From positions 124,001 to 188,000 of the forward strand of contig CAVYWO010000010.1 in assembly GCA_963772295.1 (NCBI GenBank): a DNA stretch of 64,000 nt, in the 5' to 3' direction. The position numbers were made by a program, and so were the translations under genes. This document shows, in pieces, positions 63,770 to 64,000 of this stretch; the stretch's first letter is position 1, and the number at the start of each line of letters is the position of its first letter. The notes under the pieces were generated by a model. That model had not been told where the DNA came from, did no database searches, and saw nothing but the letters and a program-made list of their open reading frames with translations. Source of the stretch: AP-15 sp963772295 (lineage in GTDB: Bacteria > Pseudomonadota > Alphaproteobacteria > ATCC43930 > CGMCC-115725).

Positions 63770-64000
63770 AACCTAGGAGGATGCGCCTTCGCCTGGGGTT
63801 GGCGCATCCCGTTCTGGCTCAGCATCATAATGGTCGCGATCGGGCTCTACATCCGGCTCGGCATCCTCGAGACCCCGGTGTTCCGCCGCATCGTCGCCGA
63901 GGAGCGGGTTGAGCGGGTACCGGCGATCGAAGTGCTGCGGCGTCAGCCAAAGCAGGTATTCCTGTCGATGTTCGCCCGCACCGCTAAGCAGGCGCCGGCC
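63770..64000 (+). pseudogene. MHS-type MFS transporter, internal fragment running off the window
   Basis: Reads AFAWGWRIPFWLSIIMVAIG, LYIRLGILETPVFRRIVAEE, then IEVLRRQPKQVFLSMFARTA, the region around TM6 and the central loop of metabolite:H+ symporters (ProP/ShiA-like). The frame upstream of about 63770 is not transporter-like and the six N-terminal helices are missing, so it is 5'-truncated. The 3' part lies outside the window. Confidence 0.65.

Noticed and set aside
1..64000. tRNA, rRNA or prophage genes
   Set aside because: I looked for cloverleaf-type blocks, rRNA core sequences and capsid, tail or integrase motifs and saw none that could be supported by eye.

Overview
This is a 64 kb stretch of a GC-rich (roughly two thirds G+C) bacterial genome. 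The gene content suggests an alphaproteobacterium, perhaps Rhodospirillales or Hyphomicrobiales: GloVer-repeat secreted proteins, a CbpA/CbpM pair, Mg-type HemB, a class I fumarase, a benzoylformate decarboxylase, a uracil-catabolism cluster, and the GTCATTCCGG...CCGGAATGAC type of dispersed repeat. No rRNA, tRNA, CRISPR array or phage structural gene was recognised, so the lineage is inference.

Layout. 1-7 kb: the end of a CoA-transferase, a repeat-bearing lipoprotein, a DUF364 protein, a SAM hydrolase, two tandem GloVer proteins and a secreted Cys-rich protein. 7.2-13.4 kb: a graveyard holding a shattered SAM/adenylate-cyclase/ATPase/TPR gene with an internal micro-inversion, a decayed IS5 transposase, an IS701-type transposase and three kinds of short inverted-repeat elements. 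13.6-17.7 kb: an NMN-amidase/NMNAT fusion, an amidohydrolase and a dipeptidase. 17.9-21 kb: a URC1-URC4-UPRT uracil-catabolism operon. 21-26.9 kb: an ECF sigma/anti-sigma/metal-resistance-type operon, fumarase, benzoylformate decarboxylase and a DUF2189 membrane protein. 27.1-34.1 kb: a second mobile zone, with a DruA-domain/IS4 transposon with 9-bp target duplications, a scrambled beta-propeller gene, and an outer-membrane protein gene split by an IS630 element. 34.3-42.9 kb: a manganese riboswitch with its GDT1-type transporter, a secreted propeller protein, a HiPIP followed by a monohaem cytochrome-porin, a type III polyketide synthase, a cupredoxin lipoprotein and an MFS pump. 42.9-47.5 kb: a histidine kinase/KaiC-like ATPase/receiver cluster and a CmcJ/NvfI-type oxidoreductase. 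48-64 kb: sugar-acid-type catabolic genes, a GH5 glycosidase, a phosphoesterase, CbpA/CbpM, an HtrA protease, a lipase, hemB, a persulfide dioxygenase-rhodanese fusion, a D-aminoacylase-type amidohydrolase and a PLP enzyme. A fragment of an MHS transporter runs off the end.

Main points of interest. (1) A short element family with ends CAGGGTGCGGAAAAA duplicates a YTAR target. Two of its three copies sit so that the duplicated target supplies the stop codon of the neighbouring gene, in the same orientation relative to that gene. (2) A DruA (DUF4338) domain is fused to an IS4-type transposase inside a well-bounded transposon. (3) A HiPIP gene lies beside a fused cytochrome-porin gene, a candidate outer-membrane electron-uptake module. 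(4) Two genes carry internal inverted segments. (5) Single-base frameshifts are common, several in homopolymer runs and in otherwise well-conserved genes. Part of the apparent decay may therefore be sequencing error, and any pseudogene call that rests on one indel is provisional.
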